Shown: positions 6,252-9,875 of the stretch, in pieces
How positions within the stretch are numbered: position 1 is the first letter of the stretch
Layout of the letters: every line of letters begins with the position of its first letter
Assembly: GCA_026387845.1 (NCBI GenBank)
Contig: JAPLKX010000498.1
Location: forward strand, 1 to 9,875
Reading direction: 5' to 3'
Length of the DNA stretch: 9,875 nucleotides
From: Candidatus Hydrogenedentota bacterium
GTDB taxonomy: Bacteria > Hydrogenedentota > Hydrogenedentia > Hydrogenedentales > SLHB01
The notes under the pieces: generated by a model
Seen by the model: only the letters and a program-made list of their open reading frames with translations
The model's database searches: none
What the model was told of the DNA's origin: nothing
Program-made: the position numbers and the translations under genes

Positions 6252-7574
6252 ATGAGTAATCGACATGTTTCACGGCGGAGTTTCTTGATTACTGCGGCGA
6301 TGGCGGCTTCGGGTTGCGCGACAACAGGAGGTCAACGGCTCGCGGCGGCGGTGGCGGCGGGCCCGCGGCGGTCCATCTCACCCAACGAAAAGATCAACAT
6401 CGCGGGGATCGGGATTGGCGGGCAGGGGCGAGGGGATCTTGAGAACTGCGAGTCGCAGAACATCGTGGCGTTGTGCGACGTGGACTGGAAATACGCCGCG
6501 CGGGCGTTCAACAAATATCCGAACGCAAAACAGTACAAAGATTTCCGCGTCATGCTCGATAAGGAGAAAGACATCGACGCGGTCGTGATCGCCACGCCCG
6601 ACAACACGCACGCGGTCGCGGCGATGGCGGCGATCCAGTGCGGCAAGCACGTGTATTGCGAAAAGCCGCTCACGTTCTGCGTCGAGGAAGCACGCAAACT
6701 GGCGGACGCGGCGCGGGCGGCGAAGGTGGCCACTCAGATGGGGAACAGCGGCCAGGCGAGCGAGGAGTCGCGGCTGACGTGCGACTATATTTGGAGCGGC
6801 GCGCTGGGGCCCGTGCGTGAGGTCCACGTCTGGACAAACCGGCCAATCTGGCCGCAGGGCATCCGCCGGCCCGCGGAAGCCGACGCCGTGCCAGAAACGC
6901 TGGATTGGGACCTGTGGCTCGGGCCGGCGCCGGAGCGGCCGTTCAACCGTGCGTACCTTCCGTTCAAATGGCGCGGATGGCGCGATTTCGGGACGGGCGC
7001 CCTGGGCGATATGGGCTGCCATGCGTTCCACCCAATCTTCCGCGCGCTGAAACTGGGGCATCCGCTCAGCATCGAGGCGTGTTCGAGCGACAAGGAGCGG
7101 ATTAATCCTGAGACCTTCCCGCTCGCGGAGATCGTGCGGTACCAGTTCCCGGCACGGGGCGACATGCCGCCGGTGGCGTTGACATGGTATGACGGCGGGC
7201 TGTTTCCTGCGAAACCGGCCGAGATCGAGAGCGACGACCCGCTCGGCGAGGGCGGCACGCTGTACATCGGCGACAACGGCAAGATGCTTGGACATCTGAT
7301 CATTCCCGAGGCGCGGCGCAGGGAACTGGGCAAACCGCCGAAGATGATCGAGCGGTCGCCCGGCCATTTCGAGGAATGGTTCAACGCGTGCAAAGGCGGC
7401 GAGCCGGCGGGTGCCAATTTCGACGTTGCCAGCGTCGTCACTTATGCAACGCTGCTGGGCAACATCGCGCAGAAAACGCAGAAGCGGCTGCTGTGGGACG
7501 GCGAGAAGATCACCAATGTGGCCGATGCCAACAAGTACTTGGGCAGAGAGTACCGCGCAGGGTGGGAAATATAG
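6252..7574 (+). CDS. Tat-exported Gfo/Idh/MocA-family oxidoreductase
   Basis: The product is 440 residues, with a twin-arginine signal (S7-R8-R9-S10-F11-L12) followed by a hydrophobic Ala-rich run. ASGC at residues 19-22 could be a lipobox, so the protein may be a Tat lipoprotein. The dinucleotide-binding region is around 49-62 (NIAGIGIGGQGRGD), with ALCDVD at 73-78. The family motif CEKPLT is at 136-141, with K138 the usual catalytic Lys. The C-terminal domain holds DFGTGALGDMGCHAFH. Family members are NAD(P)-dependent sugar or polyol dehydrogenases. Exported ones are numerous in Planctomycetota-like heterotrophs and are thought to carry their cofactor out folded. The ATG at 6252 has AAAGGA 8 nt upstream; an in-frame ATG at 6243, with GAGG 7 nt upstream, is equally possible. 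The next gene encodes a DUF1080-type secreted protein, which fits sugar breakdown outside the cytoplasm. The substrate is unknown. Confidence 0.9.
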   Translation: MSNRHVSRRSFLITAAMAASGCATTGGQRLAAAVAAGPRRSISPNEKINIAGIGIGGQGRGDLENCESQNIVALCDVDWKYAARAFNKYPNAKQYKDFRVMLDKEKDIDAVVIATPDNTHAVAAMAAIQCGKHVYCEKPLTFCVEEARKLADAARAAKVATQMGNSGQASEESRLTCDYIWSGALGPVREVHVWTNRPIWPQGIRRPAEADAVPETLDWDLWLGPAPERPFNRAYLPFKWRGWRDFGTGALGDMGCHAFHPIFRALKLGHPLSIEACSSDKERINPETFPLAEIVRYQFPARGDMPPVALTWYDGGLFPAKPAEIESDDPLGEGGTLYIGDNGKMLGHLIIPEARRRELGKPPKMIERSPGHFEEWFNACKGGEPAGANFDVASVVTYATLLGNIAQKTQKRLLWDGEKITNVADANKYLGREYRAGWEI

Positions 7575-7601
7575 TCCGGAGTCTGGAGTCTGGAGTCTGG
7601 A
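7574..7601. repeat. 7-bp tandem repeat (GTCTGGA, four units)
   Basis: Four consecutive 7-bp units GTCYGGA start at the last base of the oxidoreductase stop codon. The first is GTCCGGA and the other three are GTCTGGA. The repeat lies in the 167-bp gap before the DUF1080-type gene. It looks like simple-sequence expansion; no function can be assigned. Confidence 0.8.
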
Positions 7602-7678
7602 GAAGAATGGGCAAACCATTCGCTACGGTTCTCACCGCGCATTATGGAGCGATCTGACATTCTTCAAAACGAGAAGTT

Positions 7679-7700
7679 CTTATGTCCCTTTGGTCCTTTA
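7679..7700 (+). repeat. 22-bp dispersed repeat, copy 1
   Basis: This copy begins CTTATGTCCCTT and ends GGTCCTTTA. A reverse-complement copy with a single mismatch (21/22) is at 9767-9788. It is followed by a further TGTCCCTTA-like partial unit, so the motif is itself semi-repetitive. It is intergenic here, upstream of the DUF1080-type gene. Confidence 0.75.
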
Positions 7701-7741
7701 TGTCCCTTACTTGATTTGCAGCCATTTTGAGGAGGCCTGAA

Positions 7742-8440
7742 ATGAATCTGCTTTCTTGTTTGCTAATGGCATTTGCGTTGGTTGGGGTGGCGGAAGACAA
7801 GCTGGAGAAGCCGGCGGTTTTGGATGGGTTCACGCTCGAGCACAACATCGGGAAGGACAATCTTCCTGTGGACGGCAAGATGACGGAAACGGCGGGATGG
7901 GTCGAGTCGGATTTTGACGGGAAAGGGGAGGTGAAGATCGAGAACGGGACGGCCATCCTCGGGAAGGGAAACGACATGACGGGGATCCGGTGGACGGGCC
8001 CCTTGGCGAAGATGAATTACGAGATCTCGTTGGAAGCGAAACGCGTCGAGGGCAGCGACTTTTTCTGCGGCCTTACGTTCCCGTACGGCGAGACCCCGTG
8101 CTCGTTTATTGTCGGCGGGTGGGGCGGGACAGTGGTGGGCATTTCAAGCCTCGATTTCCAGGACGCCTACAACAACGAGACCTGCCAGTTCAAGAAGTTC
8201 GAGCCTGACAAGTGGTACACGATCCGCGTGCGCGTGACGCCGAATTGGATTCAGGCGTGGATTGACGACGATCAGTTGGTGAAGGTCAAGACCACCGGGC
8301 GCGATATCGGGATCCGATCCGAGGTGGAAAAATCGCGGCCGCTGGGCGTTGCAACGTGGCGAACCACGGGCGCAATCCGCAACGTAAACCTCAACGTCTA
8401 CACCAAGCCGCCGGAAGAGCCAAAGGACGAGGCAGAGTAG
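7742..8440 (+). CDS. Secreted 3-keto-disaccharide hydrolase-like (DUF1080) protein
   Basis: The protein is 232 residues. It begins with a short hydrophobic segment (residues 3-16, NLLSCLLMAFALVG...) that may be a signal peptide, though it lacks a basic N-terminus. The rest looks like a concanavalin-like beta-sandwich of the DUF1080 kind: the segment 123-134 (IVGGWGGTVVGI), the WYTIRVRV strand at 158-165, AWIDDDQLVKV and the closing PLGVATWRTTGAIRNV. Family members include hydrolases that cleave 3-keto-glycosides and many proteins of unknown role. The ATG at 7742 has GGAGG 6 nt upstream; an in-frame TTG at 7727 is not preferred. It lies 167 bp after the Tat oxidoreductase. Oxidation of a sugar to the 3-keto form followed by hydrolysis would link the two, but that is inference. 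The C-terminus is acidic and charged (PPEEPKDEAE). Confidence 0.75.
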   Translation: MNLLSCLLMAFALVGVAEDKLEKPAVLDGFTLEHNIGKDNLPVDGKMTETAGWVESDFDGKGEVKIENGTAILGKGNDMTGIRWTGPLAKMNYEISLEAKRVEGSDFFCGLTFPYGETPCSFIVGGWGGTVVGISSLDFQDAYNNETCQFKKFEPDKWYTIRVRVTPNWIQAWIDDDQLVKVKTTGRDIGIRSEVEKSRPLGVATWRTTGAIRNVNLNVYTKPPEEPKDEAE

Positions 8441-8451
8441 GTCGGCCTACT
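8436..8451. terminator. Small hairpin containing both convergent stop codons
   Basis: AGTAGG / CCTACT form a perfect 6-bp stem with a TCGG loop. The TAG stop of the DUF1080-type gene (8438-8440) lies in the left arm, and the TAG stop of the phosphoesterase gene (8447-8449, minus strand) is in the right arm. The stem is short, so terminator function is doubtful. The palindrome itself is clear. Confidence 0.35.
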
Positions 8452-9340
8452 TCGGGACTACTTTTATCAGCGTGATCTGGGGGCGGCAGAAGAACCTTAC
8501 CTGGGGTGCGGGTTTGGGTTCGAGGCCGAAGCCTCTGCTGGTGTAGATGCAGGTTTTTCCGTTGCGGTATAGGCCGGCTTCATATTTTTTGCCGGAGTCT
8601 GAGTTGGTGATGATGGCGCCCCACAATGGGATTCTGACTTGTCCGCCGTGGGTGTGGCCGCAGAGGTAGAGGTCGGCGCCGTTTTGGGCGGCCTCGTCAG
8701 CGAGGTCAGGGGTGGGATTGATCACGAGCTTGAACGGGGCGTCTGAAATGGACGCGTAGGCCGCATCTCTGCCGCGAGTCTCTTGCAACCCGCACACGCC
8801 GATCTTGGTGCCGCCGTCCTCAATCACAACGCCCTCGTTTTTAAGTACGCGGACGCCGGGCAAGGCCTCCCGCAGGATTCGGACGTTATCAAAGCCGATG
8901 CAGGTGAACACGCCGAGGCGCGGGCGGATGTTTCCGAGCATGCGTTGGAGGGGTTGTCGGCGGAACGAGTCGAGTTGGTGAATGTCACCGGTCAAGACGA
9001 TGATGTCGGGTTCGAGTTCGGCGAGGCGGTCAGCAAGCCATCTATCGCGTCTTGCCGGCGTGGGTTCGAGATGGAGATCAGACAGATGGAGGATGGTCAG
9101 TGGTTGTTGGACGTTTGCTTTGATTTCGATTGTATCCAGCCGCGGCCAGTTAGGCTCGATGAGGAATGCGTCAATGGAGACGGCAGCGTAAATGCCGACG
9201 GTAAATAAGAACGATGCAGCGATTTTCCAGAGCGCTACCCGCTGTCGCTTCAGGAGCCGGCCCGCCACCGACAGCAAAGGAACTACCGGAAGAACCGACA
9301 GCACGGCAAAGATGATAAAGCCCACCCGTTCAAACGACAT
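8447..9340 (-). CDS. Membrane-anchored metallophosphoesterase-like protein with altered active site
   Basis: The protein is 297 residues, with two predicted N-terminal membrane segments (about 7-25 and 40-60) followed by a calcineurin-like phosphoesterase domain, like YaeI/YkuE lipid phosphodiesterases. Conserved motifs include HLSDLHLE (D88, H90), LTGDIH (D119) and CGHTHGGQ (H229, H231). Two positions expected to be invariant differ. Where GNHDN is expected the sequence reads GFDN (149-152), losing the metal-binding Asn and the catalytic His. Where a metal-binding His normally precedes PD it reads NPTPD (208-212). Reading the bases confirms both. YaeI-like enzymes hydrolyse phosphodiester headgroups of membrane lipids such as UDP-diacylglucosamine. 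This copy may be inactive or altered. The gene is convergent with the DUF1080-type gene (6 bp apart) and divergent from the next one. Confidence 0.85.
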   Translation of the reverse strand: MSFERVGFIIFAVLSVLPVVPLLSVAGRLLKRQRVALWKIAASFLFTVGIYAAVSIDAFLIEPNWPRLDTIEIKANVQQPLTILHLSDLHLEPTPARRDRWLADRLAELEPDIIVLTGDIHQLDSFRRQPLQRMLGNIRPRLGVFTCIGFDNVRILREALPGVRVLKNEGVVIEDGGTKIGVCGLQETRGRDAAYASISDAPFKLVINPTPDLADEAAQNGADLYLCGHTHGGQVRIPLWGAIITNSDSGKKYEAGLYRNGKTCIYTSRGFGLEPKPAPQVRFFCRPQITLIKVVPK

Positions 9341-9369
9341 GACCCTGCACTCCCGTCCGTTTCCATTGT

Positions 9370-9834
9370 ATGCTGTATGCGTTTGAGCGGTCGAGCCGGG
9401 TTGATTTCCTCAACGCGCTCGAAGACGACGTGCCGCCCGACGTGCTCGACCGAATCTGCGCGAAGCCGCATAACGTGTGGGAGACGGCGGTGTGGATGCA
9501 GGTGGCGAACCGGCGGCTTGTGCGCAGCAGCAATGGGCATTGGCAGATCAAACCGGCGGGAGAGGTAGAGGCGGGGGATGAGGTCGTGCGGGAGGAGATG
9601 CGGCCGTGCCGGCTGGATGTGCGGGACGACGGGCAATTTCATGCGACGGCGGACGCCGCATCAAACACGCGCATTTATTTCCGGGAGAAGCCCGAGGACT
9701 ATCAGCGGGGGATGCGGCAAGCGTTGGGGGAGTTATATCGAAGGTTTGAATTGAAGACAGGGACCTTAAAGGACCCAAGGGACATAAGGGATGCAAGTTT
9801 AGAATATGCGGCTGGCGCCTTGGGCTGGGGATGA
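9370..9834 (+). CDS. Hypothetical protein
   Basis: The frame encodes 154 residues with no family I recognise. It is soluble, charged, and without a signal peptide or membrane segment. Residues 25-51 (CAKPHN.WETAVWMQVANRRLV) and 96-126 look like real protein sequence, with balanced composition and high third-position GC. The ATG at 9370 lies 29 bp from the divergent phosphoesterase start. It has no visible Shine-Dalgarno sequence, and the frame is closed upstream by a stop at 9340-9342. It could be leaderless or a remnant of a longer protein missing its N-terminus. The last ~25 residues are encoded by a copy of the 22-bp repeat and following bases, so the ancestral stop was probably earlier. 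The 3' end also overlaps a possible minus-strand gene end. Existence moderately supported, function unknown. Confidence 0.5.
   Translation: MLYAFERSSRVDFLNALEDDVPPDVLDRICAKPHNVWETAVWMQVANRRLVRSSNGHWQIKPAGEVEAGDEVVREEMRPCRLDVRDDGQFHATADAASNTRIYFREKPEDYQRGMRQALGELYRRFELKTGTLKDPRDIRDASLEYAAGALGWG
9767..9788 (-). repeat. 22-bp dispersed repeat, copy 2 (inverted)
   Basis: This is the reverse complement of the repeat at 7679-7700 with one mismatch. It is flanked by similar partial units (GGGACC at its left, AAGGGAT at its right). It falls in the 3' end of the 154-codon frame, where it would encode part of the tail GTLKDPRDIRDAS. Confidence 0.75.
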
Positions 9835-9875
9835 GGTGATGATGGCGCCTTTGTATCCGGTTTGTTCGAGGTATT
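9799..9875 (-). CDS. Possible C-terminal end of a convergent gene (rest outside window)
   Basis: On the minus strand the frame entering at the right edge reads 24 residues, YLEQTGYKGAIITSSPAQ followed by GASRIF, and ends in TAA at 9799-9801. Its codons mostly end in C or G, and the composition looks like genuine protein. The piece is far too short to name. It overlaps the 3' end of the plus-strand hypothetical gene by 36 bp. This supports the idea that the plus-strand gene's tail is a read-through extension. Confidence 0.35.
   Translation of the reverse strand, partial: YLEQTGYKGAIITSSPAQGASRIF

Noticed and set aside
6378..7619. A 413-codon open frame antisense to the Tat oxidoreductase gene
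   Set aside because: It is a product of high GC in the opposite gene. It has Arg/Pro/Ala-rich composition and no motifs, and the sense frame has clear Gfo/Idh/MocA motifs.

Overview
The window is about 9.9 kb of a GC-rich bacterial chromosome. It reads as an uncultured, environmental Gram-negative-type genome. The best hint of lineage is a Tat-exported Gfo/Idh/MocA oxidoreductase followed by a secreted 3-keto-disaccharide-hydrolase-like (DUF1080) protein. That pairing is typical of Planctomycetota, Verrucomicrobiota, Lentisphaerota, Hydrogenedentota and similar heterotrophs. This placement is inference; there is no rRNA or other phylogenetic marker in the window.

Layout. (1) Positions 2-904, plus strand: the C-terminal part of an MBL-fold hydrolase whose 5' end lies outside the window. 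(2) 968-1393, minus: a single-domain MazG nucleotide pyrophosphohydrolase. (3) 1394-1779: a gene-free stretch that is almost entirely a structured repeat. It is about 233 bp long, bounded by a 15-bp imperfect inverted repeat and packed with nested hairpins. (4) 1780-1956, plus: a 58-residue zinc-ribbon protein with a strong Shine-Dalgarno sequence. (5) 5421 down to 1960, minus: a tight three-gene unit miaB - mtaB - larE-like. The two methylthiotransferases are 1 nt apart, and mtaB and larE overlap as TAATG. (6) 5562-6216, plus: a HEPN/MNT (type VII) toxin-antitoxin pair, visibly lower in GC than its surroundings. (7) 6252-8440, plus: the Tat-dependent oxidoreductase and the DUF1080 protein. 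(8) 9340 down to 8447, minus: a membrane-anchored metallophosphoesterase that lacks two normally invariant active-site positions. (9) 9370-9834, plus: an unrecognised protein whose 3' end is built from a dispersed repeat. (10) A possible C-terminus of a convergent gene at the right edge.

Themes. The miaB/mtaB/larE unit is all sulfur chemistry. Two radical-SAM enzymes thiomethylate position C2 of A37 in different tRNAs, and the third is a PP-loop sulfur transferase with a sacrificial-cysteine motif. The neighbouring HEPN ribonuclease family also acts on RNA, but that pair looks acquired. Small repeats recur between and within genes. They include two hairpins with GAGAC loops at convergent gene ends, a 15-bp tandem repeat inside larE, a 7-bp tandem repeat after the oxidoreductase, and a 22-bp repeat in two inverted copies 2 kb apart. 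No tRNA, rRNA, CRISPR array or transposase gene was seen.
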